This document shows positions 30,746 through 42,386 of a stretch of 64,000 bases of DNA, in pieces. Made by a program: the position numbers and the translations under genes. This DNA comes from Ctena decussata (lineage: Eukaryota > Mollusca > Bivalvia > Lucinida > Lucinidae). The stretch's first letter is position 1. Every line of letters begins with the position of its first letter. The DNA lies in NCBI GenBank assembly GCA_963989385.1, contig OZ022503.1, positions 47,986,858-48,050,857 on the forward strand, read 5' to 3'. The notes under the pieces are model-generated. The model was not told where the DNA came from, made no database searches, and was given only the letters and a program-made list of their open reading frames with translations.

Positions 30746-31922
30746 GAGACGTTCTCAGTTAAGCTGGGCCATTAGCTATTAATTTTGTCCTTCGTATTAC
30801 CTTTCTTTAAATTAAAAAAATAACGGTTCTGTTTACCCTCTGACAAGTTGCCCTCTGTCTAAAGAAGTAGATAAAAGTACCAAGACATGCATGCGTGTTG
30901 TTAGACATTTTTAACACTGGTTCGAATAATGATACCCTGGTTTAAAAGGCGACGATTTTAAATGTCGCAATATTGCCGTTGCATAGATATGAACGCCGCA
31001 CGGCTAAAAACGATTAATCACTGCATAAAATCGAGTTCCATTATTAAATTCAGGTGATTTCTTACATATTTCCCCGCGTAAACAATATCTAAAGGGTAGT
31101 TTTTACTACGAAATGAGACTGGAAACTAATGTCGCAAATTTTATGTAACCTACGTCACAGCGGTAAACTCATGATACATGTATTAACTAAAATGGCCCGG
31201 CATCACAAAACGTACAAGATCACACGAAGAAATATGTGTTCCTCAATATTTTATATCATTTGTGCAAATTTGTTCCATTTTGTATATTTTACTCGACTTC
31301 AAAATACATTACCCCCAGCATTTTTCTGTAAGAATGTAACCTTACGTCACGGGCTTTTCTTAAAACTGAGCAAAGCAATCGCTCTGAAACTCATGTGCAA
31401 AATCCTGCCTAGTAACAGCTACAAGATTTTGTGCTTCGATTTCATGCACTGAAATATTAAATGGTATAAAAACGTTAAAAAAGTGTGTACTGTAACCTAC
31501 GTCACCCGTAACCTACGTCACAACGTCACTAAGGCCACGTTTTGAAAGCGTTGACGTGATTTGATTAAGCAGCGCTTCATAGAAAACCCCTTTCTTCCAA
31601 AAAGCAAAGAAAAACGATTTAAATATAATCAAATGTCAGTAGATTAGTAAATGTGCAATGCTACACATGTAAAAGAACTCGCAAGCGACATCGTCCTTCA
31701 ACGTATATAAATAACGTCATGAAATACGCCTTTTCTAATTGTTAGGGTATGTCTCTAAACATGGTTGGCATTCCATAATCTAAAACTATTATCTGAAAAT
31801 ATTTTACAGCTTTGAAGCAGATATAATGAGCATTATGGTCGTGATTTTTTCTTGAATTCTGGCATGGTTGTATATATGGCCATTTTTGTCCGCAAATGGC
31901 CCAGCTTAACTGAGAACGTCTC
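30746..31922. mobile_element. 1.18 kb element with perfect 27 bp terminal inverted repeats
   Basis: GAGACGTTCTCAGTTAAGCT and GGGCCAT begin at 30746, and the exact complement ends at 31922. If one more base is counted at each end, TA dinucleotides flank it. Inside, GTAACCTACGTCAC and variants recur at about 31137, 31339, 31491 and 31507. The largest frame (107 codons from 31129) resembles no transposase, so it is a non-autonomous DNA transposon. Confidence 0.85.
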
Positions 31923-32019
31923 ATATGCTGAAATTTTGTAAACAGGACAAGATGTCAGCACCATCCACCAATATATTTGCTGTTGTTCTTGTGTTGTTGC
32001 TTAAGGGGCAAGTCATTTA

Positions 32020-32280
32020 CAATCAGGTGGGAGGCGGGTACACTTAGGGGTGTGGGTGGGCGGAATTTTTTTGATGATGTACTGGGGGGGGGGGGGGAGG
32101 GGGGTCGGAAACCAATAAGCCTTGGAGCAGGGGGGGGGGGTGTCATATATTTTTTAGGCATATGGGGGGGGGCTTAGTTTTTTTTCCACCAGTCATCATT
32201 TTTAGAAAATGTCTCAGCTGCTGGGGGGGGGGGGGGGGGGGGGCTTCACCACCAGACCCCCCCCCCCCCCCCCATTAAAC
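32020..32280. repeat. Poly-G/poly-C tracts in a low-complexity block
   Basis: There are four runs of 9-21 G on the plus strand (near 32085, 32131, 32164 and 32224), followed by a run of about 15 C at 32258-32273 that can pair with them. It could form a hairpin or G-quadruplex, and run lengths may be assembly-sensitive. Confidence 0.75.
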
Positions 32281-33279
32281 CTAGAATTCCAGATTCTATC
32301 CTTTCTGACTTATAAATTCAAGACATTTACAAAAAAAAACAACAACAACACAACTTGGGCCACTTCATATCCAAAAACAAAGATATTTTCATTAGTTGGC
32401 TAGTAGAGCAGTATACAATTGTCTATAAAATGTGTCAAACAAATGAGTTCTTTCTCAGGTCAGCTCACCAGGTCCATGGCATCAGCAAAACCCCAGACCC
32501 TCCCCCTAAATATTATTAAAAGTGTCACAACTTGCATTCAACACCAGATTTCTGCATGCCCATTAAGCAGAAAAAAGATAATAAATAGATAAAATTATTA
32601 AATAAAGCGAACATTGATCTGCATGAATTATTAAACCTGTCAGAAGAAAATGTTCTTTGTGTTTCATAGAGGACCGCTTGAGGTCAGTCTGACATAAATA
32701 GGTGATATGGTGTGTGTGTGAAGGACTGCTGGCTGCTGCGGAGCTGATCGATGAGAGGGGGGAATGAAGGGGGGTGGGGGGGGGGTCATAAACCTTTTTG
32801 CCACCTAGCTTTAGGGGGAGGGGGATCTTCGAAAAAAATCTGGTGAAACATATGAAAATGTACCCGGTCCCCCCACAGAATAATAAATGACTCGTCCCTT
32901 ACGTGAACTGAACTGAACTGAATCCACGATAAACAGCTATGGCCAGTTAACCTTCTTGAAACGATTGTGCGCATCATTTAACTGCCCCTAGATACGCCTT
33001 TGCACTAATTGATTCAGTCGAGACTATAATTAAACCTTACCGGAAATCGGAGTGTTGTTGTTTAAAACGAAACTAGACTGAACGAAATATAGATCTGTCC
33101 CCGTTTTAGTTTAGCAAAAGATAAGATATATACAAGACGTTTGTGAAGGTCAAGCATATCAAATTTTACCTTTAAGGTCATATCCAATACGTGTAAAATG
33201 TCGAATAATCAGCTGATAAAATGACTGAGATGTCAATGACTTAAACATACAGCCTTCGTTACAATATGCTTCCGTCAAT
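32281..33279. other. No recognised gene
   Basis: Low-complexity G-rich patches near 32755-32825, and a fragment resembling SINE family 1 (CACGATAAACAGCTATGGCC near 32922). Nothing else recognised. Confidence 0.4.
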
Positions 33280-33475
33280 ATTCGTTCTTTTCCGTTAGAG
33301 AAAAATGTACAATTAACCCCACTCGCACCTACTGCAACCACAGTAGGCCCTTGCCGTCCTATTATCTCAACCTCCAATTAGAAGGACGCCCCGGCACTGA
33401 AAGTTACCCAGCCCGACCGCATCGACCCCGACAGGTTGATGGGATTTACGTTTTTTTTCAACAGTATTTCAGTCA
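33280..33475. repeat. SINE family 3 fragment
   Basis: GAGAAAAATGTACAATTAAC, the CGCACCTACTGCAACCACAG region, CCGGCACTGAAAGTTACCCA and CAACAGTATTTCAGTC match parts of the fuller copy at 43657-43915. Confidence 0.6.
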
Positions 33476-33547
33476 GATCAGGATAATTGGAGGGTGATAA
33501 TAAAGGTTGCGTGCAATAAAACCCGTTTGTGGTTGTAAATATCAGTG

Positions 33548-34021
33548 CTCCAGATAAGAAGGTTGGTTGATTTGATGCTTAACGTCCACGGTAAACAACT
33601 AAGGTCATGTCGGGACGGTCAGTTAACCTAACCACACTATTCCTGGGCAGGCTTAGACCTCCTAAGCGGTTAACCAGTACTAAGTGCACATACTTTCGCA
33701 AGTAACTGACAACTGCCCTTCTTGAATCAGCGGAAGGAGAAACGAAAGTATGTGGCCAGACCGGGATTCGAACCCAGGACCTCTGACTTACGAGTCAGGT
33801 GCCCTACCGATTGCGCTACCCGGCCCGGCTTCAGATAAGAAGGGGTAACAGAGATAATTTAGGGATAATTATCCATATTTCTCCATAAAAACATATTTTG
33901 TGACCCATCATCAGAACCGTCTCGTTGAGACGGTTCTAATGAGGGGTCACAACATATGTTTTCGTTGAGAAATAAGAAAAATTATCTTCGAATTATCCTC
34001 AATACCCCCTCTTATCTGGAG
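33548..34021. repeat. CTCCAGATAAGA foldback MITE interrupted by a SINE
   Basis: The outer ends CTCCAGATAAGAAGG and CCTCTTATCTGGAG pair. An inner perfect stem, CAGAACCGTCTCGTTGAGACGGTTCT, marks the centre near 33915. The left arm is split by the SINE at 33562-33831. Without it the element is about 190 bp. Confidence 0.85.
33562..33831 (-). repeat. tRNA-derived SINE (family 1), best-preserved copy
   Basis: Read on the minus strand, the head is GCCGGGCCGGGTAGCGCAAT with box A TAGCGCAATCGGTAGGGC and an intact box B GGGTTCGAATCCC. The body includes CAGTTGTCAGTTACTTGCGA and GGTTAACCGCTTAGG, and the tail is AACCAACC-like. A perfect 11 bp duplication, CAGATAAGAAG, flanks it (33551-33561 and 33832-33842). 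Confidence 0.93.
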
Positions 34022-34036
34022 TTCTGAAATATTTTC

Positions 34037-34105
34037 CCCTCCAGCAGGAATCGAACCCGGGACCGCTAGCTAGGCCAGCGCTTAACCCAGTGAGGACCGC
34101 GCAAA
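34037..34105 (-). repeat. tRNA-like SINE head (family 2)
   Basis: On the minus strand it reads GCGGTCCTCACTGGGTTAAG, CGCTGGCC, then CGGTCCCGGGTTCGATTCC with an intact B box. It lacks the fold of a functional tRNA and is followed by SINE-like rather than tRNA-gene sequence. Confidence 0.65.
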
Positions 34106-34468
34106 TGTGGCCCTGTTCTGATTCGGTCATTCATGACTTTCTTATACGATAATGGTCATGGTCGTAAAAAGCATCGAGTGCAACTGCTCGTATGAACGCC
34201 CCTTCTATAACAAACGCACACTATTTTCTGTGATAAGTGGCCAAAATTTCATCAAAGTTGGCTTTAGACCATCAAAATATTAACTTTGTCCAAATGTTTA
34301 TTAACAGAATAACGGTATTTCATGCCAGGTGGTAGTTTTTGTGGTTGAAGATGACCATCTAAGGCCATTTATGAGTCATAACCGATTATTGGTCATTCAG
34401 AATCATGTGTCTTCTTATGCGAGCGTATTGTCCTAATAAGAAAGCTTCGCTGACAAAGAATTTAGCCG

Positions 34469-34470
<2 letters not shown>

Positions 34471-34561
<91 letters not shown>

Positions 34562-34579
34562 CACACACACACACACACA
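34471..34579. repeat. Compound (AG)n(AC)n microsatellite
   Basis: About 58 bp of AG repeats followed by about 50 bp of AC repeats with one CG interruption. Confidence 0.95.
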
Positions 34580-34792
34580 ATTTAATCGTATGGAGCATTT
34601 AATTGCAATACTACTACCGGCGCGCGGCCAGTAGCGGCCTTTTTTCGAACCATGAATTATCCTGTAACCTACTTAGTGAAGTATTTTGCTTCAGTATTTT
34701 TAAGGGGTACCTACAGTTATTATACCAATTAATCTTTGAAGACTACTAGTAACATATGCCTGTGACAGGTCTTCGAAATAGGTAACCAACAA

Positions 34793-34870
34793 CCCAGCAG
34801 GCACATGACGTCGAAATGACGTCGTACTGACGTCAATGCGACGTCATTTTAACGTTATGTACCTGTTGGG
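34793..34870. repeat. CCCAGCAGGCAC minisatellite element with CRE-like sites, copy A
   Basis: Ends CCCAGCAGGCACATGACG and TGTACCTGTTGGG. The interior is diverged 15 bp units of the ATGACGTCGAA type, rich in GACGTC/TGACGTCA cores. Confidence 0.8.
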
Positions 34871-35029
34871 AAGCAGCAAAACCATACGTGCTGTACCAGT
34901 GGCGGCCATTACGATTGCACATCGCCGAATGATGCATTTTTCAAAACCTTTACATGAATATAAACTTTAAATAAGCGTTTGCTGTTTATGTTTATGTTGT
35001 AAGACTGCAGCTTTTGTCACAGTTTACAG

Positions 35030-35126
35030 CCCAGCAGGCACATGACCTTGAAATGACGTCGATGCGACGTAAAGACGTCGCATCGACGTCAACACGACGT
35101 CATTTTGACGTCATGTGCCCGCTGGG
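35030..35126. repeat. CCCAGCAGGCAC minisatellite element, copy B
   Basis: CCCAGCAGGCACATGACCTT to GACGTCATGTGCCCGCTGGG. It holds six GACGT-containing units, including an inverted pair (CGACGTAAAGACGTCG). Confidence 0.82.
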
Positions 35127-35256
35127 AGTGTGAGCGCATTCGGTATGCAAATCTATTCTACTATGCATGGGTCAAGTGTCATAGTCCCCCGGACAAGAAT
35201 TGATGCTGACACGAGGGTAGCTAGAAAAAGTTGTTTACCTTTTGCCATCTAGTTTG

Positions 35257-35347
35257 CCAGTGGGCACACGATGTCGAAACGAAGGACGTAGTACTGACGT
35301 CGATACGATGTCAATACGAAGTCAATAAGACGCCATGTGCCTGCTGG
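35257..35347. repeat. CCCAGCAGGCAC minisatellite element, copy C
   Basis: CCAGTGGGCACACGATGTCG to GCCATGTGCCTGCTGG, with more diverged internal units. Confidence 0.75.
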
Positions 35348-35482
35348 ATGGTTTGAGTATTTAGTGTTTGAGGGTAAGTTAGGCGTCCTTTCTTCGCACT
35401 GACGCTCATGGATTTTCTCACCTGTTCGTTTCGAAGAAGAGGGCACCTGTTCATCACCCAGTGTTGCCGCCTGACAACTGAA

Positions 35483-35755
35483 TTGATTGATTGATTTATT
35501 GCTTAACGTCCACGGCAAACAGCTATGGTCATATCGGGACGGTCAGTTAACCTAACCACACTATTCCTGGGCAGGCTTAGACCTCCTAAGCGGTTAACCA
35601 GTACTAAGTGCACATACTTTCGCCAGTAACTGACAACTGCCCTTCTTGAATCAGCGGAAGGAGAAACGAAAGTATGTGGCCAGACCGGGTTTCGAACCCA
35701 GAACCTCTGACTTATGAGCCAGGTGCCCTACCGATTGCGCTACGCGGCCCGGCCT
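35483..35755 (-). repeat. tRNA-derived SINE (family 1), full-length copy
   Basis: TGACAACTGAA duplicates flank it (35472-35482 and 35756-35766). The tail is (ATCA)n at the left. The minus-strand head retains box A and a box B of the form GGGTTCGAAACCC. Confidence 0.92.
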
Positions 35756-35879
35756 TGACAACTGAAAGGGGTGATGCTAGTGTCACTGTATCTTTCTCCT
35801 GATAGTCTTGATTTGTAAAGTAATCCTTCCTGTTGGTTATTCGGTCGTGAACCTCTGCGTTTCATTATCAAAAAGCTTA

Positions 35880-36616
35880 AAACACCACAATGCATACAAG
35901 GCAAGTTCCTGAATACAAACTGAAAGGTTTATATCATAGTTATTAACTAAATGATGTTATATAAGCTTTCATTGCCCGCAGGCGTATCTCGCGTGTGAAA
36001 CAATGAATAAATATGCCTTTTTTTTCCAAGAAGCGAGGTAAATAGGCAAACTGCTGGCAGGCGACCAGTGGTGGCCGTTTTTCTTTGTTACTCTTTATCT
36101 TGTAACGGACATATAGTGATTCTATATTTTGGTTTAATAAACTAGGGGTAACTGTCGATATAATACTGATTTAATTTTTGAAATAGACTATAACTTGAAC
36201 CTGTGACAGATCCTCAAACTAGGTCACCAAAACGCATTGAAATACGAGCGTGGCGTACCAGTGATGGCCGTCACGAATGCTATGCGTTGAATGATGCATT
36301 TTTCAAAACCTTGTTGTGGATTTAAACTTTGATGATATGTCATTGTAAGCCTGTGGTCTTTGTCAGAGTTTAATAGTTTTTGCGCGTTCAGCACAGATAG
36401 AATATAAGCAACAATCAGAAACGGACTTTAAAACTCTGACGTAGTCATTTCGAAGGCGCACGCCACATTACGTCGAAAACAAACATAAATAATGGTTACA
36501 CGTGTGCTGTCATTTACAAGAATTTAGATACTTCTTTTGCAAGCTGGTTGCAGGTTATACCTTTTTCGTCATAGGTAATCATTTATAAAGCAATTTGTTC
36601 ATGTTTATTTCTGTAT
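35880..36616. other. Two diverged blocks with CCAGTGGCGGCC/CCAGTGATGGCC
   Basis: The segment near 36062-36310 (GACCAGTGGTGGCCGTTTTT, CTTGTAAC, GTACCAGTGATGGCCGTCAC, ATGATGCATTTTTCAAAACC) repeats the one at 34630-34960. It is a dispersed repeat, non-coding. Confidence 0.55.
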
Positions 36617-39600
36617 TTAATTAGCACTCTCCCTAAGAATCAGGCAGGTCCTATAGAAAAGGTGATAAGTGACTTTTTCAGAATACCAAAAATAATAAGT
36701 GCATTTGATTCTTTATGTCAAAAAAGTCCCGAAGCCAAGGGGAAAGTGTGATAATCTCATCGTTGCCATGGCAACGGGCGATAGAAGTTTTTGCCTCCAG
36801 AAGCAGTATTTCTTATTTCTGAAACATGAAAAATTATACTTTTTGAAGAGTATAAATCAGATCTATTTCAAATAGTCATTTAAATAAATCTATTTGATAA
36901 AATTAAGTCATGTTCGAGCTTTTATTAGAAGACATCAAAAGGTAATTACAAACACACAGAATGTGTTTCTATGGTAACCAACAGGGACAGTGTCAAGCAA
37001 GTTTTCCGCTGGCTGAAAACGAGGAATTTCAGTCTCATTATCTCGCAACAGCAAAGCTAGGATGCGAGGAGTGAGTATATGATGCATACACTAGGGTCTT
37101 GCGTTGGTAACGAAAATATAAAAAGTTTTACAATGTTGCATTTTCCTGGTTTCCATAGCAACCAAAGTGGTCCCTGTTCATTAAAATTGAAAAAAATGTC
37201 ATAATTTGTAGGAGAAAATCTCGCAACAGAAAAGCTAGGATGTAAGGAGTTTGTATATAATGCATTTACTAGGGTCTTTTGTAAATAATGAAAAAATAAA
37301 AAGTTTACAATGTTGCATTTCCCTGGTTTCCATGGCAACGAAAGTGGTCCCTATTCATTAAAATTGAAAAAATGTCATAATTTGTAGAAGAAAATCTCCA
37401 ATAAACCAATACTAATATAAATCATTTGACATGCTAGATCAAACTTCAATGCTTACTTGTTTAGTAGAACACAATACTTTTTTGTTCTATCTCTTAATTT
37501 GGTTTCCATGGTAACTTGAATAACAGCACTATCATTAAAATTCATTTCCTTTTAGTTAGCACTCTTCCTAAGTATCAAGCAGATGGTGATAAGTGACTAG
37601 TCACAGAAATTGTTACTTTTACCTCCTTTTCATCAGACTCTATGAAAGACTTTGACAGCACACAGCATTTCCTGTTTCTGTCAGTGGTTGCCATGGAAAC
37701 TCGATTTAAAAGTTTCGTGAAGATTGGACAAAAATTCTTAATGAGAAAACTGAAAATTAAAACTTTCAGCTTGTCTGTTGTGCTTTGAATACGTTTTATA
37801 GTTTTCTCCCTCTTCTCCTCAAATGAACTGCTTGAGCATTTTTTATCCAACAGAGCAAAAATAACTTATCTTTGCACTGTGTTGCTAAGCAACGAAAGTG
37901 TCACCATAGATACACATTTCAACACTATCAAAATTGGCAAATTTCAAAACAAATATTCAGCAAACAGCAAAGGTGCGTGTGAGCAATTCATACAAGGTCC
38001 AAATGAACTAAATTTGTTTTGCCAATATCAAAAATAAAAAGTTTTACAATCTTTGTAATATACGTTACCATGGCAACAAAATCACCGAAACGTCAGTGAA
38101 TTTACCTTAAAATCCATTTTCATAGCAAATTATCTACCTCCAGTTGAGGATCATATAAACAATAAATATAAATTTCAAATAACTTACATCTGATTTACCA
38201 ATATTATAAACAAAGAGTAATACAATGCTTGAAAGTTTCGTTACCATGGTAACCCAAATATCAAACTGTCTTCATCATTGCATAAATACGATATTTAAAA
38301 AGCACATTATTTCTGTTCATTAAAGTGTTTATGTGCAATTCCTATTCAGTTTAAATCACACACATTTCTTACACATACCAGAAAATAGAGGTTATGGACT
38401 GTTGCAAATTTACGTTACCATGGCAACCCAAAAAGCAAACTGTCACAATTTTTTGCATAAAAACAGCATATTTAAAGCATACTTTTTCTCTTAAGCGAAA
38501 GTATATATTAATTTCTCATGTAGTTTAAATATCAAACATTTCTTTTTCCCAGATCAAAAATAAAAAGTTATACATTGTTCCAAATTTACGTTGCCATACC
38601 AACCCAAATGTCAAACTTTTACCAATGTAACATAAAAGGAGCATAGTTGAAGCATTTTTTCTCTTCAGGAAAGGTGTAACTATGATTTTGCTATAAAATT
38701 TAAATAACAAACGTTTCTTCTTCCCTTAACAAAAAAAAAGGAAAAAAAAAACACGTAATGTTCCAAATTTATGCTACCATAGCAACCAAAATGTCAACTT
38801 ATTAGCAATTTTGTATAAAAACAGCATATATAAAACATATTATATCTCTTCAGCAAATGTGTCTCTGATGGCGAAATCCTTTAAAGTTTAAGTAACACAT
38901 ATTTTTCATTCAGATTAATAATTAAAAGTTATGCAATGTACTAGCTTTTCATAATCATGGCAACCCATACGTTAAACTGTCTTTAGCCTTGTATAAAACA
39001 GCATTTTCAAAACACCTTAATTCTTTTTAGAAGAGGTTATCTGATGAGCAGTTCTAATAAAACTTAAATAACACGCAGTTCTTTTTATCTATACAAAGAA
39101 ACTTTAAGTCATAGAATTTTCCGAATTTACATTACCACAGCAACCCAAATAGCAAACTGTCATCAAGGATACACAAAAACAAAACTTCACAAAAACAAAA
39201 CTTCAAAGCACTTTTTTTCTTTTCATCACTAATATATATTAGCTATACCTAAAAAGTTTAGATAACACACATTTTCGCCCATACCAAAAATAAGAAGTTA
39301 TGGAATGTTCCAAATTTACGTTACCATGGCAACCCAAATGGCAACATGTCACCAATCTTGCATAAAACAGCATATTTTAAGCATATCATATCTCTTCATA
39401 GGGTGCATATGAAGTTCCCATAAAGTTTGAATAACAAACATTTCTTTTACCCACATCAAACATAAAAGTTTTACCATAGCAACCAAAATGTAAAACTATC
39501 ACCAACGTTTCATTAAAACAGCATATTGTTTAAAGAACATTATTTCTCTTTAGGAAATTTATTCTTCAATAAAGGCCTCTGGCCCATAACATAAAACATA

Positions 39601-42200
39601 CGGTACAGTATATTTTGGTGATGCCATGAATATTTTCACAGTTTTATCGCAAGTACTTATAAAATATTTGTATATTAGTAATTCCCGAAAATTCTAATTA
39701 AATCATATCTGTGTTCCCAATACCAAAAAATAAAAGGTAATACAATATTCCAAATTTACTTTACCATGGCACTAAACATCAACCTATAGGTGAATTGACC
39801 TAAAAAATCATTTTCAAAGCAAATTGTCTTCATTTCATCAAATTAAATGGTGTTTTAGGTAAATTCCCTGACATTTCGATGCTTTGGTTGCCATGGTAAT
39901 GTTAATTAGGAACAATGGTAAACTTTATTTTCATAATGTTAAAAGAAAATGTATGGTATTTAGATTCTGCAGTAATAGCCTATATACACCTTTGATGAAG
40001 ATTAATGATATGCTTTTAATATGCTGTTTTTATATATGATCGATGACAGTTTGACTTTAAAGTTGCCATGGTAACATCAATTTGTATCACAGTATTACTT
40101 TTTGTTTTTAGCAGTGGTAGATCAGCTATGGGTTATCTAGAATTTGTATGTATGAATTGTTAGTATGCACCTTTGCTGAAGGTAGGGTAGCTGATTGGCT
40201 TTGAAAATGAAAGTTTTAGGTACATTCACTGATGGTTCAATGTTTCTGTTGTTACGGTAACATCAATTTGAAACATTGTAAAACTTTTTATTTTCAGTAT
40301 GTTAAAATCAAATGTGTGTTATTTCGATTCTGTAGGAATTGCTCATATACATCTTTGCTGAAGACAAATAATGTACTCTAAATGCTGGTAAAATGTACGA
40401 TTGCTGATAGCTTGACATTCTGATTGCTGTGGTAACGTCAATTTGTAACATAGTAATACTTGTTGTTTTTTTTGCATTGGAAAACAAGATATGGAATATC
40501 TAGAATTTGTATGATTATTTAGTATGCACCTTTGCTGACGGTAGATGATTTGTTTTGAAAATAATGTTATTTTGGTTAATTCACTGATAGTTCGAATTTT
40601 CTGTTGCTATGGTAACGTAAATTAGGAAAATTGTAATACTTTTAATTTTCAATATGAGAAAATAAAATGTGTGATTTCTAGATTCTCTAGTAAACGCTTA
40701 TATACACTGTCACTGAAGAGAAATAATACAATTTAAACATGCTGTTTTTTATGTATGGCTGCGGACATTTTGACATTTGGGTTGCCATGGTAATGTCAGT
40801 TTGTAACACATTATTACTTTTTTTGTTTGGAGCATTGGTAAAACAGATATGGAATATCTTGAATTTGTCTGAATTGTTTGTACCCACATTTGCTGAAAAT
40901 AGATAATTTGCTTTGAAAATGAAATTTTTAGGCAAATTTACTGATGTTGGATATTTCTGTTGCCATGGTAACGTAAATTACAAAAATCTTAAAAAAAATA
41001 TATTTTCAATATTAAAAATTCAAATGTGTGTTACTTAGATTCTGTGGGAATTTCTCATATACACTTTTGCTGAGGAGAAATAATGAACTATAAAAATACT
41101 GGTTTTATGTACAATTGCTGACAGTTTGACATTTCGGTTGTCATGGTAATGTAAATTTGAAACAAAATAATACTTGTTGTTTTTTTGCCTTGGTAGAATT
41201 TTTTTTTGTTATCTAGAATTTGTATGATAAGTCAAAATGAACCTTTGCTGAAGGTAGATACTTTTTTTTTGAAAATGGTATTTTAGGTAAATTCACTGAT
41301 GGTTTGATGTTTCTGTTGCCATGGTAACGTAAATTATGATCATTGTAAGACTTTTTATTTCCAATATGAGAAAAGCAAATGTGTGTTTTTTTGATTCTGT
41401 AGGAATTGCTGATATACACATCTGCTGAAGAGAAATAATGTAATTTTAAAATGCTATTTTTATGTAAGTTGCTTACAGTTTGACATTTTGGTTGCCATGG
41501 TAACGTAAATTTGGAACAAAGTATTACTTTTTGATTTTAGCATTGGAAGACCAGATATGGATTATCTATAATTTGTATGGATTGTTAGTATACACCTTTG
41601 CTGAAGGTAGATAATTTGCTTTGAAAATGGTGTTTTTAGGCAAATTCATCGACAGTTCGATGTTTCTGTTGCCATGGTAACATCAATTTGGAACATTGTA
41701 AAACTTTTTATTTTCTATATCAGTAAAACAGATGTTGGTTAGCTGGACCTTGTATGAATTGTTTCTGCACACCTTTGCTGTTAGCGGATATTTAGCTTTG
41801 CAAATGGCCAATTTTGACCATGTATAAAATGTGTTTCTATGGTGACACTTATGTTGCTAAGCAACATAGTGTAAATGTGATACGATGTTTTTTCTGTGTT
41901 GCATAAAAAGTGCTTAAGGTGTTCTTTTAATAAGAGGAATAAAAGATCAATATGAACAGTATTTACATCTCAACAATCAATCTGAAAAATGCCAATTTTC
42001 AATTTTCTCTTGGAGAAATTTTGTCCCGTCTTCACGAAATCTTTAAATCCCGTTTCCATGGCAACCACTGCCAGAATAAGGGAATGCTTCGTGCTGTGCA
42101 AGTTTTTCATGAAGTATGATAAAATAGAAGTAAAATTAACAATTTCTGTGACTAGTCACTTATCACCATCTGCCTGATTCTTAGGGAGAGTGCTAATTAA
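36617..42200. repeat. 5.6 kb inverted structure with ~178 bp tandem units carrying X-box-like palindromes
   Basis: The ends are TTAA followed by TTAGCACTCTCCCTAAGAAT (36621 on) and its complement before TTAA at 42197-42200, which suggests a TTAA target duplication. A third copy of the end lies at 37556, and the arm from 37556 to about 37895 pairs closely with 41853-42196 inverted. Each arm is made of units of about 178 bp, each carrying one 14 bp palindrome such as GTTGCCATGGTAAC, GTTACCATGGCAAC or GTTTCCATGGCAAC. The unit is inverted in the right half, with the switch between about 39480 and 39890. No transposase or other protein is visible. The structure could be a large non-autonomous DNA element or a satellite captured as an inverted duplication. 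Confidence 0.88.
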
Positions 42201-42386
42201 TTATGTTTGTATCAAGGGTTGTGATCCCCGGCAAGGCACCGGAGTAAAAGTGTTAAAATGTGCAAATATTGTGACCACCATACTACTGATGTTAATTTAC
42301 ATGAAAGAACCTGCTGCATACTATTGATTTGATCTAGGTAGGGTTTTATAGGACACGGTTCAATATGTCTTATATCAAAGAAAAAC

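Noticed and set aside
31129..31452. 107-codon frame inside the 30746-31922 element, considered as a transposase
   Set aside because: No catalytic motif or helix-turn-helix can be seen, and it contains the internal repeat motif. Treated as chance.
33760..33831. Possible minus-strand tRNA gene with intact GGGTTCGAATCCC
   Set aside because: It is the head of SINE family 1, with target duplications enclosing head and body together.
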